Of a stretch of 64,000 nucleotides of DNA, positions 1 through 15,800 are shown in pieces. This DNA is from Oasisia sp. SBJ-2009 (Eukaryota; Annelida; Polychaeta; Sabellida; Siboglinidae), in assembly GCA_964017155.1 (NCBI GenBank), contig OZ024865.1:45438051-45502050 (forward strand). The letters run 5' to 3'. Below the pieces are notes generated by a model. That model searched no databases. It was not told where the DNA came from and saw only the letters and a list, made by a program, of their open reading frames with translations. A program made the translations under genes and the position numbers. Each line of letters starts with the position of its first letter. The stretch's first letter is position 1.

Positions 1-3000
1 ACATCTCTGCTATGGCCTCTCTCTCTCTCATACCTTCCATCTCTGCTATGGCCACTCTCTCATACCTTCCATCTCTGCTATGACCTCTCTCTCTCTCTCA
101 TACCTTACAACTCTGCTATGGCCTCTCTCTCTCTCATACCTTCCATTTCTGCTATGGCTCTCTCTCATACCTTCAATCTCTGCTATGGCCTCTCTCTCAT
201 ACCTTCCATTTCTGCTATGACCTCTCTCTCTCATACCTTCCATTTATGCTATGACCTCTCTCTCATACCTTCCATTTCTGCTATGGCCTCTCTCTCTCTC
301 ATACCTTCCATTTCTGCTATGGCCTCTCTCATACCTTCCATTTCTGCTATGGCCTCTCTCTCATACTTTCCATTTCTGCTATGACATCTCTCTCATACCT
401 TCCATTTCTGCTATGGCCTCTCTCTCTCTCATACCTTCCATTTCTGCTATGGCCTCTCTCTCATACCTTCCATTTCGGCTATGGCCTCTCTCTCATACTT
501 TCCATTTCTGCTATGACATCTCTCTCATACCTTCCATTTCTGCTATGGCCTCTCTCTCTCTCCTACCTTCCATCTCTGCTATGGCCTCTCTCTCCTACCT
601 TCCATCTATGCTATGGCCTCTCTCTCTCCTACCTTCCATCTATGCTATGGCCTCTCTCTCTCCTTCCTTCCATCTCTGCTATGGCCTCTCTCTCTCCTAC
701 CTTCCATCTCTGCTATGGCCTCTCTCTCTCCTTCCTTCCATCTCTGCTATGGCCTCTCCCTCTCCTTCCTTCCATCTCTGCTATGGCCTCTCTCTCATAA
801 CTTCCATATCTGCTATGGCCTCTCTCTATCCTTCCTTCCATCTCTGCTATGGCCTCTCTCTATCCTTCCTTCCATCTCTGCTATGGCCTCTCTCTCTCAT
901 ACCTTCCATCTCTGTTATGGCCTCTCTCTCATACCTTCCATCTCTGCTATGGCCTCTCTCTATCCTTCCTTCCATCTCTGCTATGGCCTCTCTCTCATAC
1001 GTTCCATCTCTGTTATGGCCTCTCTCGCATACCTTCCATCTCTGCTATAGCCTCTCTCTATTCTTCCTTCCATCGCTGCTATGGCCTCTCTCTCATACCT
1101 TCCATCTCTGCTATGGCCTCTCTCTCTCTCTCATACCTTCCATCTCTGCTATGGCCTCTCTCTCTCTCATACCTTACATCTCTGCTATGGCCTCTCTCTC
1201 TGTCATACCTTCCATCTCTACTATGGCCTCTCTCTCTCTCTCTCTCATACCTTCCATCTCTGCTATGGCCTCTCTCTCTCTCATACCTTACATCTCTGCT
1301 ATGGCCTCTCTCTCTGTCATACCTTCCATCTCTACTATGGCCTCTCTCTCTCTCTCATACCTTCCATCTCTGCTATGGCCTCTCTCTCATACCTTCCATC
1401 TCTGCTATGACCTCTCTCTCTCTTTCTCTCTCTCATACCTTACAACTCTGCTATGGCCTCTCTCTCTTTCATACCTTACATCTCTGCTATGACCGCTCTC
1501 TCATACCTTCCATCTCTGCTATGGCCTCTCTCTCATACCTTCCATCTCTGCTATGGCCTCTCTCTCATACCTTCCGTCTCTGCTATGGCCTCTCTCTCAT
1601 ACCTTCCATCTCTGCTATGACCGCTCTCTGCTACCTTCCATCTCTGCTATGGCCTCTCTCTCTCCTACCTTACATCTCTGCTATGACCTCTCTCTTATAC
1701 CTTCCATCTCTGCTATGGCCTCTTTCTCATACCTTCCATCTCTGCTATGGCCTCTCTCTCTCTCCTTCCTTCCATCTCTGCTATGGCCTCTCTCTCTCCT
1801 ACCTTCCATCTCTGCTATGGCCTCTCTCTCTCCTTCCTTCCATCTCTGCTATGGCCTCTCTCTCTCCTACCTTCCATCTCTGCTATGGCCTCTCTCTCTC
1901 CTTCCTTCCATCTCTGCTATGGCCTCTCCCTCTCCTTCCTTCCATCTCTGCTATGGCCTCTCTCTCATAACTTCCATATCTGCTATGGCCTCTCTCTATC
2001 CTTCCTTCCATCTCTGCTATGGCCTCTCTCTATCCTTCCTTCCATCTCTGCTATGGCCTCTCTCTCTCATACCTTCCATCTCTGTTATGGCCTCTCTCTC
2101 ATACCTTCCATCTCTGCTATGGCCTCTCTCTATCCTTCCTTCCATCTCTGCTATGGCCTCTCTCTCATATGTTCCATCTCTGTTATGGCCTCTCTCGCAT
2201 ACATTCCATCTCTGCTATAGCCTCTCTCTATTCTTCCTTCCATCTCTGCTATGGCCTCTCTCTCATACCTTCCATCTCTGCTATGGCCTCTCTCTCTCTC
2301 TCATACCTTCCATCTCTGCTATGGCCTCTCTCTCTCTCATACCTTACATCTCTGCTATGGCCTCTCTCTCTGTCATACCTTCCATCTCTACTATGGCCTC
2401 TCTCTCTCTCTCATACCTTCCATCTCTGCTATGGCCTCTCTCTCATACCTTCCATCTCTGCTATGACCTCTCTCTCTCTTTCTCTCTCTCATACATTACA
2501 ACTCTGCTATGGCCTCTCTCTCTTTCATACCTTACATCTCTGCTATGACCGCTCTCTCATACCTTCCATCTCTTCTATGGCCTCTCTCTCATACCTTCCA
2601 TCTCTGCTATGGCCTCTCTCTCATACCTTCCATCTCTGCTATGGCCTCTCTCTCATACCTTCCATCTCTGCTATGGCCTCTCTCTCTCTCTCCTACCTTC
2701 CATCTCTGCTATGACCTCTCTCTCTCTCTCTCTCTCTCATACCTTCCATCTCTGCTATGGCCTCTCTCTCTCACATACCTTACATCTCTGCTATGGCCTC
2801 TCTCTCTCATACCTTCCATCTCTGCTATGGCCTCTCTCTCTCATACCTTACATCTCTGCTATGGCCTCTGTCTCTCTCATACCTTCCATCTCTGCTATGG
2901 CCACTCTCGCATACCTTCCATCTCTGCTATGACCTCTCTCTCTCATACCTTACAACTCTGCTATGGCCTCTCTCTCTTTCATACCTTACATCTCTGCTAT

Positions 3001-4694
3001 GACCGCTCTCTCATACCTTCCATCTCTGCTATGGCCTCTCTCTCATACCTTCCATCTGTGCTATGGCCTTTATCTCATACCTTCCATCTCTGCTATGACC
3101 TCTCTCTCTCTCTCTCTCATACCTTCCATTTCTGCTATGGCTCTCTCTCATACCTTCAATCTCTGCTATGGCCTCTCTCTCATACCTTCCATTTCTGCTA
3201 TGACCTCTCTCTCTCATACCTTCCATTTATGCTATGACCTCTCTCTCATACCTTCCATTTCTGCTATGGCCTCTCTCTCTCATACCTTCCATTTCTGCTA
3301 TGGCCTCTCTCTCATACCTTCCATTTCGGCTATGGCCTCTCTCTCATACTTTCCATTTCTGCTATGACATCTCTCTCATACCTTCCATTTCTGCTATGGC
3401 CTCTCTCTCTCTCCTACCTTCCATCTCTGCTATGGCCTCTCTCTCCTACCTTCCATCTATGCTATGGCCTCTCTCTCTCCTACCTTCCATCTATGCTATA
3501 GCCTCTCTCTCTGTCATACCTTCCATCTCTGCTATGGCCTCTCTCTCCTACCTTCCATCTCTGCTATGGCCTCTCTCTCTTATACCTTCCATCTCTGCTA
3601 TGGCCTCTCTCTCTCATACCTTCCATCTCTGCTATGGCCTCTCTCTCATACCTTCCATCTCTGCTATGGCCTCTCTCTCTCATACATTCCATCTCTGCTA
3701 TGGCCTCTCTCTCATACCTTCCATCTCTGCTATGGCCTCTCTCTATCCTTCCTTCCATCTCTGCTATGGCCTCTCTCTCATACGTTCCATCTCTGTTATG
3801 GCCTCTCTCGCATACCTTCCATCTCTGCTATAGCCTCTCTCTATTCTTCCTTCCATCTCTGCTATGGCCTCTCTCTCATACCTTCCATCTCTGCTATGGC
3901 CTCTCTCTCTCTCATACCTTCCATCTCTGCTATGGCCTCTCTCTCTCTCATACCTTACATCTCTGCTATGGCCTCTCTCTCTGTCATACCTTCCATCTCT
4001 ACTATGGCCTCTCTCTCTCTCATACCTTCCATCTCTGCTATGGCCTCTCTCTCATACCTTCCATCTCTGCTATGACCTCTCTCTCTCTCTTTCTCTCTCT
4101 CATACCTTACAACTCTGCTATGGCCTCTCTCTCTTTCATACCTTACATCTCTGCTATGACCGCTCTCTCATACCTTCCATCTCTGCTATGGCCTCTCTCT
4201 CATACCTTCCATCTCTGCTATGGCCTCTCTCTCATACCTTCCATCTCTGCTATGGCCTCTCTCTCATACCTTCCATCTCTGCTATGGCCTCTCTCTCATA
4301 CCTCCCATCTCTGATATGGCCTCTCACTCATACCTTCCATCTCTGCTATGGCCTCTCTCTCTCTCTCTCCTACCTTACATCTCTGCTATGGCCTCTCTCT
4401 CTCATACCTTCCATCTCTGCTATGGCCTCTCTCTCTCATACCTTACATCTCTGCCATGGCCTCTCTCTCTCTCATACCTTCCATCTCTGCTATGGCCACT
4501 CTCTCATACCTTCCATCTCTGCTATGACCTCTCTCTCTCTCATACCTTACAACTCTGCTATGGCCTCTCTCTCTTTCATACCTTACATCTCTGCTATGAC
4601 CGCTCTCTCATACCTTCCATCTCTGCTATGGCCTCTCTCTCATACCTTCCATCTCTGCTATGGCCTTTATCTCATACCTTCCATCTCTGCTATG

Positions 4695-4730
<36 letters not shown>

Positions 4731-7435
4731 CGTTCCATTTCTGCTATGGCTCTCTCTCATACCTTCAATCTCTGCTATGGCCTCTCTCTCATACCTTCCA
4801 TTTCTGCTATGACCTCTCTCTCTCATACCTTCCATTTATGCTATGACCTCTCTCTCATACCTTCCATTTCTGCTATGGCCTCTCTCTCTCTCATACCTTC
4901 CATTTCTGCTATGGCCTCTCTCTCATACCTTCCATTTATGCTATGGCCTCTATCTCATACTTTCCATTTCTGCTATGACATCTCTCTCATACCTTCCATT
5001 ACTGCTATGGCCTCTCTCTCTCTCATACCTTCCATTTCTGCTATGGCCTCTCTCTCATACCTTCCATTTCTGCTATGGCCTCTCTCTCATACTTTCCATT
5101 TCTGCTATGACACCTCTCTCATACCTTCCATTTCTGCTATGGCCTCTCTCTCTCTCCTACCTTCCATCTCTGCTATGGCCTCTCTCTCCTACCTTCCATC
5201 TATGCTATGGCCTCTCTCTCTCCTACCTTCCATCTATGCTATGGCCTCTCTCTCTCATGCCTTCCATCTCTGCTATGGCCTCTCTCTCCTACCTTCCATC
5301 TCTGCTATGGCCTCTCTCTCTTATACCTTCCATCTCTGCTATGGCCTCTCTCTCTCATACCTTCCATCTCTGCTATGGCCTCTCTCTCATACCTTCCATC
5401 TCTGCTATGGCCTCTCTCTCTCATACATTCCATCTCTGCTATGGCCTCTCTCTCATACCTTCCATCTCTGCTATGGCCTCTGTCTCACACGTTCCATCTC
5501 TGTTATGGCCTCTCTCGCATACCTTCCATCTCTGCTATAGCCTCTCTCTATTCTTCCTTCCATCTCTGCTATGGCCTCTCTCTCATACCTTCCATCTCTG
5601 CTATGGCCTCTCTCTCTCTCATACCTTCCATCTCTGCTATGGCCTCTCTCTCTCTCATACCTTACATCTCTGCTATGGCCTCTCTCTCTGTCATACCTTC
5701 CATCTCTACTATGGCCTCTCTCTCTCTCTCTCTCTCTCTCATACCTTCCATCTCTGCTATGGCCTCTCTCTCATACCTTCCATCTCTGCTATGACCTCTC
5801 TCTCTCTTTCTCTCTCTCATACCTTACAACTCTGCTATGGCCTCTCTCTCTTTCATACCTTACATCTCTGCTATGACCGCTCTCTCATACCTTCCATCTC
5901 TGCTATGGCCTCTCTCTCATACCTTCCATCTCTGCTATGGCCTCTCTCTCATACCTTCCATCTCTGCTATGGCCTCTCTCTCATACCTTCCATCTCTGCT
6001 ATGGCCTCTCTCTCATACCTCCCATCTCTGATATGGCTTCTCACTCATACCTTCCATCTCTGCTATGGCCTCTCTCTCTCTCTCCTACCTTCCATCTCTG
6101 CTATGACCTCTCTCTCTCTCTCTCTCTCATACCTTCCATCTCTGCTATGGCCTCTCTCTCTCATACCTTCCATCTCTGCTATGGCCTCTCTCTCTCCTAC
6201 CTTCCATCTCTGCTATGGCCTCTCTCTCTCCTTCCTTCCATCTCTGCTATGGCCTCTCCCTCTCCTTCCTTCCATCTCTGCTATGGCCTCTCTCTCATAA
6301 CTTCCATATCTGCTATGGCCTCTCTCTATCCTTCCTTCCGTCTCTGCTATGGCCTCTCTCTATCCTTCCTTCCATCTCTGCTATGGCCTCTCTCTCTCAT
6401 ACCTTCCATCTCTGTTATGGCCTCTCTCTCATACCTTCCATCTCTGCTATGGCCTCTCTCTATCCTTCCTTCCATCTCTGCTATGGCCTCTCTCTCATAC
6501 GTTCCATCTCTGTTATGGCCTCTCTCGCATACCTTCCATCTCTGCTATAGCCTCTCTCTATTCTTCCTTCCATCTCTGCTATGGCCTCTCTCTCATACCT
6601 TCCATCTCTGCTATGGCCTCTCTCTCTCTCATACCTTCCATCTCTGCTATGGCCTCTCTCTCTCTCTCATACCTTACATCTCTGCTATGGCCTCTCTCTC
6701 TGTCATACCTTCCATCTCTACTATGGCCTCTCTCTCTCTCTCATACCTTCCATCTCTGCTATGGCCTCTCTCTCATACCTTCCATCTCTGCTATGACCTC
6801 TCTCTCTCTTTCTCTCTCTCATACCTTACAACTCTGCTATGGCCTCTCTCTCTTTCATACCTTACATCTCTGCTATGACCGCTCTCTCATACCTTCCATC
6901 TCTGCTATGGCCTCTCTCTCATACCTTCCATCTCTGCTATGGCCTCTCTCTCATACCTTCCATCTCTGCTATGGCCTCTCTCTCATACCTTCCATCTCTG
7001 CTATGGCCTCTCTCTCATACCTCCCATCTCTGATATGGCCTCTCACTCATACCTTCCATCTCTGCTATGGCCTCTCTCTCTCTCTCCTACCTTCCATCTC
7101 TGCTATGACCTCTCTCTCTCTCTCATACCTTCCATCTCTGCTATGGCCTCTCTCTCTCACATACCTTACATCTCTGCTATGGCCTCTCTCTCTCATACCT
7201 TCCATCTCTGCTATGGCCTCTCTCTCTCATACCTTACATCTCTGCTATGGCCTCTCTCTCTCTCATACCTTCCATCTCTGCTATGGCCACTCTCTCATAC
7301 CTTCCATCTCTGCTATGACCTCTCTCTCTCTCTCATACCTTACAACTCTGCTATGGCCTCTCTCTCTCTCATACCTTCCATTTCTGCTATGGCTCTCTCT
7401 CATACCTTCAATCTCTGCTATGGCCTCTCTCTCAT

Positions 7436-10400
7436 ACCTTCCATTTCTGCTATGACCTCTCTCTCTCATACCTTCCATTTATGCTATGACCTCTCTCTCA
7501 TACCTTCCATTTCTGCTATGGCCTCTCTCTCTCTCATACCTTCCATTTCTGCTATGGCCTCTCTCATACCTTCCATTTCTGCTATGGCCTCTCTCTCATA
7601 CTTTCCATTTCTGCTATGACATCTCTCTCATACCTTCCATTTCTGCTATGGCCTCTCTCTCTCTCATACCTTCCATTTCTGCTATGGCCTCTCTCTCATA
7701 CCTTCCATTTCGGCTATGGCCTCTCTCTCATACTTTCCATTTCTGCTATGACATCTCTCTCATACCTTCCATTTCTGCTATGGCCTCTCTCTCTCTCCTA
7801 CCTTCCATCTCTGCTATGGCCTCTCTCTCCTACCTTCCATCTATGCTATGGCCTCTCTCTCTCCTACCTTCCATCTATGCTATGGCCTCTCTCTCTCCTT
7901 CCTTCCATCTCTGCTATGGCCTCTCTCTCTCCTACCTTCCATCTCTGCTATGGCCTCTCTCTCTCCTTCCTTCCATCTCTGCTATGGCCTCTCCCTCTCC
8001 TTCCTTCCATCTCTGCTATGGCCTCTCTCTCATAACTTCCATATCTGCTATGGCCTCTCTCTATCCTTCCTTCCATCTCTGCTATGGCCTCTCTCTATCC
8101 TTCCTTCCATCTCTGCTATGGCCTCTCTCTCTCATACCTTCCATCTCTGTTATGGCCTCTCTCTCATACCTTCCATCTCTGCTATGGCCTCTCTCTATCC
8201 TTCCTTCCATCTCTGCTATGGCCTCTCTCTCATACGTTCCATCTCTGTTATGGCCTCTCTCGCATACCTTCCATCTCTGCTATAGCCTCTCTCTATTCTT
8301 CCTTCCATCGCTGCTATGGCCTCTCTCTCATACCTTCCATCTCTGCTATGGCCTCTCTCTCTCTCTCATACCTTCCATCTCTGCTATGGCCTCTCTCTCT
8401 CTCATACCTTACATCTCTGCTATGGCCTCTCTCTCTGTCATACCTTCCATCTCTACTATGGCCTCTCTCTCTCTCTCTCTCTCATACCTTCCATCTCTGC
8501 TATGGCCTCTCTCTCATACCTTCCATCTCTGCTATGACCTCTCTCTCTCTTTCTCTCTCTCATACCTTACAACTCTGCTATGGCCTCTCTCTCTTTCATA
8601 CCTTACATCTCTGCTATGACCGCTCTCTCATACCTTCCATCTCTACTATGGCCTCTCTCTCATACCTTCCATCTCTGCTATGGCCTCTCTCTCATACCTT
8701 CCATCTCTGCTATGGCCTCTCTCTCATACCTTCCATCTCTGCTATGACCGCTCTCTCCTACCTTCCATCTCTGCTATGGCCTCTCTCTCTCCTACCTTAC
8801 ATCTCTGCTATGACCTCTCTCTTATACCTTCCATCTCTGCTATGGCCTCTTTCTCATACCTTCCATCTCTGCTATGGCCTCTCTCTCTCTCCTTCCTTCC
8901 ATCTCTGCTATGGCCTCTCTCTCTCCTACCTTCCATCTCTGCTATGGCCTCTCTCTCTCCTTCCTTCCATCTCTGCTATGGCCTCTCTCTCTCCTACCTT
9001 CCATCTCTGCTATGGCCTCTCTCTCTCCTTCCTTCCATCTCTGCTATGGCCTCTCCCTCTCCTTCCTTCCATCTCTGCTATGGCCTCTCTCTCATAACTT
9101 CCATATCTGCTATGGCCTCTCTCTATCCTTCCTTCCATCTCTGCTATGGCCTCTCTCTATCCTTCCTTCCATCTCTGCTATGGCCTCTCTCTCTCATACC
9201 TTCCGTCTCTGTTATGGCCTCTCTCTCATACCTTCCATCTCTGCTATGGCCTCTCTCTATCCTTCCTTCCATCTCTGCTATGGCCTCTCTCTCATATGTT
9301 CCATCTCTGTTATGGCCTCTCTCGCATACCTTCCATCTCTGCTATAGCCTCTCTCTATTCTTCCTTCCATCTCTGCTATGGCCTCTCTCTCATACCTTCC
9401 ATCTCTGCTATGGCCTCTCTCTCTCTCATACCTTCCATCTCTGCTATGGCCTCTCTCTCTCTCATACCTTACATCTCTGCTATGGCCTCTCTCTCTGTCA
9501 TACCTTCCATCTCTACTATGGCCTCTCTCTCTCTCTCATACCTTCCATCTCTGCTATGGCCTCTCTCTCATACCTTCCATCTCTGCTATGACCTCTCTCT
9601 CTCTTTCTCTCTCTCATACCTTACAACTCTGCTATGGCCTCTCTCTCTTTCATACCTTACATCTCTGCTATGACCGCTCTCTCATACCTTCCATCTCTGC
9701 TATGGCCTCTCTCTCATACCTTCCATCTCTGCTATGGCCTCTCTCTCATACCTTCCATCTCTGCTATGGCCTCTCTCTCATACCTTCCATCTCTGCTATG
9801 GCCTCTCTCTCTCTCTCCTACCTTCCATATCTGCTATGACCTCTCTCTCTCTCTCTCATACCTTCCATCTCTGCTATGGCCTCTCTCTCTCACATACCTT
9901 ACATCTCTGCTATGGCCTCTCTCTCTCATACCTTCCATCTCTGCTATGGCCTCTCTCTCTCATACCTTACATCTCTGCTATGGCCTCTCTCTCTCTCATA
10001 CCTTCCATCTCTGCTATGGCCACTCTCGCATACCTTCCATCTCTGCTATGACCTCTCTCTCTCTCTCTCATACCTTACAACTCTGCTATGGCCTCTCTCT
10101 CTTTCATACCTTACATCTCTGCTATGACCGCTCTCTCATACCTTCCATCTCTGCTATGGCCTCTCTCTCATACCTTCCATCTCTGCTATGGCCTTTATCT
10201 CATACCTTCCATCTCTGCTATGACCTCTCTCTCTCTCATACCTTCCATTTCTGCTATGGCTCTCTCTCATACCTTCAATCTCTGCTATGGCCTCTCTCTC
10301 ATACCTTCCATTTCTGCTATGACCTCTCTCTCTCATACCTTCCATTTATGCTATGACCTCTCTCTCATACCTTCCATTTCTGCTATGGCCTCTCTCTCTC

Positions 10401-12889
10401 TCATACCTTCCATTTCTGCTATGGCCTCTCTCTCATACCTTCCATTTCGGCTATGGCCTCTCTCTCATACTTTCCATTTCTGCTATGACATATCTCTCAT
10501 ACCTTCCATTTCTGCTATGGCCTCTCTCTCTCTCCTACCTTCCATCTCTGCTATGGCCTCTCTCTCCTACCTTCCATCTATGCTATGGCCTCTCTCTCTC
10601 CTACCTTCCATCTATGCTATAGCCTCTCTCTCTGTCATACCTTCCATCTCTGCTATGGCCTCTCTCTCCTACCTTCCATCTCTGCTATGGCCTCTCTCTC
10701 TCTTATACCTTCCATCTCTGCTATGGCCTCTCTCTCTCATACCTTCCATCTCTGCTATGGCCTCTCTCTCATACCTTCCATCTCTGCTATGGCCTCTCTC
10801 TCTCATACATTCCATCTCTGCTATGGCCTCTCTCTCATACCTTCCATCTCTGCTATGGCCTCTCTCTATCCTTCCTTCCATCTCTGCTATGGCCTCTCTC
10901 TCATACGTTCCATCTCTGTTATGGCCTCTCTCGCATACCTTCCATCTCTGCTATAGCCTCTCTCTATTCTTCCTTCCATCTCTGCTATGGCCTCTCTCTC
11001 ATACCTTCCATCTCTGCTATGGCCTGTCTCTCTCTCTCTCATACCTTCCATCTCTGCTATGGCCTCTCTCTCTCTCTCTCTCATACCTTACATCTCTGCT
11101 ATGGCCTCTCTCTCTGTCATACCTTCCATCTCTACTATGGCCTCTCTCTCTCTCATACCTTCCATCTCTGCTATGGCCTCTCTCTCATACCTTCCATCTC
11201 TGCTATGACCTCTCTCTCTCTTTCTCTCTCTCATACCTTACAACTCTGCTATGGCCTCTCTCTCTTTCATACCTTACATCTCTGCTATGACCGCTCTCTC
11301 ATACCTTCCATCTCTGCTATGGCCTCTCTCTCATACCTTCCATCTCTGCTATGGCCTCTCTCTCATACCTTACAACTCTGCTATGGCCTCTCTCTCTTTC
11401 ATACCTTACATCTCTGCTATGACCGCTCTCTCATACCTTCCATCTCTGCTATGGCCTCTCTCTCATACCTTCCATCTCTGCTATGGCCTCTCTCTCATAC
11501 CTTCCATCTCTGCTATGGCCTCTCTCTCTCCTACCTTCCATCTCTGCTATGACCTCTCTCTCTCTCTCTCTCTCTCTCATACCTTCCATCTCTGCTATGG
11601 CCTCTCTCTCTCACATACCTTACATCTCTGCTATGGCCTCTCTCTCTCATACCTTCCATCTCTGCTATGGCCTCTCTTTCTCATACCTTACATCTCTGCT
11701 ATGGCCTCTCTCTCTCTCATACCTTCCATCTCTGCTATGGCCTCTCTCGCATACCTTCCATCTCTGCTATGGCCTCTCTCTCATACCTTCCATCTCTGCT
11801 ATGGCCTTTATCTCATACCTTCCATCTCTGCTATGACCTCTCTCTCTCTCTCATACCTTACAACTCTGCTATGGCCTCTCTCTCTTTCATACCTTACATC
11901 TCTGCTATGACCGCTCTCTCATACCTTCCATCTCTGCTATGGCCTCTCTCTCATACCTTCCATCTCTGCTATGGCCTTTATCTCATACCTTCCATCTCTG
12001 CTATGACCTCTCTCTCTCTCTCATACCTTCCATTTCTGCTATGGCTCTCTCTCATACCTTCAATCTCTGCTATGGCCTCTCTCTCATACCTTCCATTTCT
12101 GCTATGACCTCTCTCTCTCATACCTTCCATTTATGCTATGACCTCTCTCTCATACCTTCCATTTCTGCTATGGCCTCTCTCTCTCTCTCTCATACCTTCC
12201 ATTTCTGCTATGGCCTCTCTCTCATACCTTCCATTTCTGCTATGGCCTCTCTCTCATACTTTCCATTTCTGCTATGACATCTCTCTCATACCTTCCATTT
12301 CTGCTATGGCCTCTCTCTCTCTCATACCTTCCATTTCGGCTATGGCCTCTCTCTCATACTTTCCATTTCTGCTATGACATCTCTCTCATACCTTCCATTT
12401 CTGCTATGGCCTCTCTCTCTCTCCTACCTTCCATCTCTGCTATGGCCTCTCTCTCCTACCTTCCATCTATGCTATGGCCTCTCTCTCTCCTACCTTCCAT
12501 CTATGCTATAGCCTCTCTCTCTGTCATACCTTCCATCTCTGCTATGGCCTCTCTCTCCTACCTTCCATCTCTGCTATGGCCTCTCTCTCTTATACCTTCC
12601 ATCTCTGCTATGGCCTCTCTCTCTCATACCTTCCATCTCTGCTATGGCCTCTCTCCCATACCTTCCATCTCTGCTATGGCCTCTCTCTCTCATACATTCC
12701 ATCTCTGCTATGGCCTCTCTCTCATATCTTCCATCTCTGCTATGGCCTCTCTCTATCCTTCCTTCCATCTCTGCTATGGCCTCTCTCTCATACGTTCCAT
12801 CTCTGTTATGGCCTCTCTCGCATACCTTCCATCTCTGCTATAGCCTCTCTCTATTCTTCCTTCCATCTCTGCTATGGCCTCTCTCTCAT
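7436..12889. repeat. Higher-order satellite block, copy 1 of a 5.45-kb direct duplication
   Basis: Variant order in this block is repeated 5454 bp downstream over several kilobases. Examples are the ctctccctctccttcc variant near 7990 and 13444, and the ttccgtctctgttatgg variant near 9200 and 14654. Differences are rare: a T near 9432 is C near 14886, plus a few TC-length changes. Boundaries are estimated from where the variant order stops matching. Confidence 0.85.
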
Positions 12890-15800
12890 ACCTTCCATTT
12901 CTGCTATGACCTCTCTCTCTCATACCTTCCATTTATGCTATGACCTCTCTCTCATACCTTCCATTTCTGCTATGGCCTCTCTCTCTCTCATACCTTCCAT
13001 TTCTGCTATGGCCTCTCTCATACCTTCCATTTCTGCTATGGCCTCTCTCTCATACTTTCCATTTCTGCTATGACATCTCTCTCATACCTTCCATTTCTGC
13101 TATGGCCTCTCTCTCTCTCATACCTTCCATTTCTGCTATGGCCTCTCTCTCATACCTTCCATTTCGGCTATGGCCTCTCTCTCATACTTTCCATTTCTGC
13201 TATGACATCTCTCTCATACCTTCCATTTCTGCTATGGCCTCTCTCTCTCTCCTACCTTCCATCTCTGCTATGGCCTCTCTCTCCTACCTTCCATCTATGC
13301 TATGGCCTCTCTCTCTCCTACCTTCCATCTATGCTATGGCCTCTCTCTCTCCTTCCTTCCATCTCTGCTATGGCCTCTCTCTCTCCTACCTTCCATCTCT
13401 GCTATGGCCTCTCTCTCTCCTTCCTTCCATCTCTGCTATGGCCTCTCCCTCTCCTTCCTTCCATCTCTGCTATGGCCTCTCTCTCATAACTTCCATATCT
13501 GCTATGGCCTCTCTCTATCCTTCCTTCCATCTCTGCTATGGCCTCTCTCTATCCTTCCTTCCATCTCTGCTATGGCCTCTCTCTCTCATACCTTCCATCT
13601 CTGTTATGGCCTCTCTCTCATACCTTCCATCTCTGCTATGGCCTCTCTCTATCCTTCCTTCCATCTCTGCTATGGCCTCTCTCTCATACGTTCCATCTCT
13701 GTTATGGCCTCTCTCGCATACCTTCCATCTCTGCTATAGCCTCTCTCTATTCTTCCTTCCATCGCTGCTATGGCCTCTCTCTCATACCTTCCATCTCTGC
13801 TATGGCCTCTCTCTCTCTCTCATACCTTCCATCTCTGCTATGGCCTCTCTCTCTCTCATACCTTACATCTCTGCTATGGCCTCTCTCTCTGTCATACCTT
13901 CCATCTCTACTATGGCCTCTCTCTCTCTCTCTCTCTCATACCTTCCATCTCTGCTATGGCCTCTCTCTCATACCTTCCATCTCTGCTATGACCTCTCTCT
14001 CTCTTTCTCTCTCTCATACCTTACAACTCTGCTATGGCCTCTCTCTCTTTCATACCTTACATCTCTGCTATGACCGCTCTCTCATACCTTCCATCTCTAC
14101 TATGGCCTCTCTCTCATACCTTCCATCTCTGCTATGGCCTCTCTCTCATACCTTCCATCTCTGCTATGGCCTCTCTCTCATACCTTCCATCTCTGCTATG
14201 ACCGCTCTCTCCTACCTTCCATCTCTGCTATGGCCTCTCTCTCTCCTACCTTACATCTCTGCTATGACCTCTCTCTTATACCTTCCATCTCTGCTATGGC
14301 CTCTTTCTCATACCTTCCATCTCTGCTATGGCCTCTCTCTCTCTCCTTCCTTCCATCTCTGCTATGGCCTCTCTCTCTCCTACCTTCCATCTCTGCTATG
14401 GCCTCTCTCTCTCCTTCCTTCCATCTCTGCTATGGCCTCTCTCTCTCCTACCTTCCATCTCTGCTATGGCCTCTCTCTCTCCTTCCTTCCATCTCTGCTA
14501 TGGCCTCTCCCTCTCCTTCCTTCCATCTCTGCTATGGCCTCTCTCTCATAACTTCCATATCTGCTATGGCCTCTCTCTATCCTTCCTTCCATCTCTGCTA
14601 TGGCCTCTCTCTATCCTTCCTTCCATCTCTGCTATGGCCTCTCTCTCTCATACCTTCCGTCTCTGTTATGGCCTCTCTCTCATACCTTCCATCTCTGCTA
14701 TGGCCTCTCTCTATCCTTCCTTCCATCTCTGCTATGGCCTCTCTCTCATATGTTCCATCTCTGTTATGGCCTCTCTCGCATACCTTCCATCTCTGCTATA
14801 GCCTCTCTCTATTCTTCCTTCCATCTCTGCTATGGCCTCTCTCTCATACCTTCCATCTCTGCTATGGCCTCTCTCTCTCTCATACCCTCCATCTCTGCTA
14901 TGGCCTCTCTCTCTCTCATACCTTACATCTCTGCTATGGCCTCTCTCTCTGTCATACCTTCCATCTCTACTATGGCCTCTCTCTCTCTCTCATACCTTCC
15001 ATCTCTGCTATGGCCTCTCTCTCATACCTTCCATCTCTGCTATGACCTCTCTCTCTCTTTCTCTCTCTCATACCTTACAACTCTGCTATGGCCTCTCTCT
15101 CTTTCATACCTTACATCTCTGCTATGACCGCTCTCTCATACCTTCCATCTCTGCTATGGCCTCTCTCTCATACCTTCCATCTCTGCTATGGCCTCTCTCT
15201 CATACCTTCCATCTCTGCTATGGCCTCTCTCTCATACCTTCCATCTCTGCTATGGCCTCTCTCTCTCTCTCCTACCTTCCATATCTGCTATGACCTCTCT
15301 CTCTCTCTCTCATACCTTCCATCTCTGCTATGGCCTCTCTCTCTCACATACCTTACATCTCTGCTATGGCCTCTCTCTCTCATACCTTCCATCTCTGCTA
15401 TGGCCTCTCTCTCTCATACCTTACATCTCTGCTATGGCCTCTCTCTCTCTCATACCTTCCATCTCTGCTATGGCCACTCTCGCATACCTTCCATCTCTGC
15501 TATGACCTCTCTCTCTCTCTCTCATACCTTACAACTCTGCTATGGCCTCTCTCTCTTTCATACCTTACATCTCTGCTATGACCGCTCTCTCATACCTTCC
15601 ATCTCTGCTATGGCCTCTCTCTCATACCTTCCATCTCTGCTATGGCCTTTATCTCATACCTTCCATCTCTGCTATGACCTCTCTCTCTCTCATACCTTCC
15701 ATTTCTGCTATGGCTCTCTCTCATACCTTCAATCTCTGCTATGGCCTCTCTCTCATACCTTCCATTTCTGCTATGACCTCTCTCTCTCATACCTTCCATT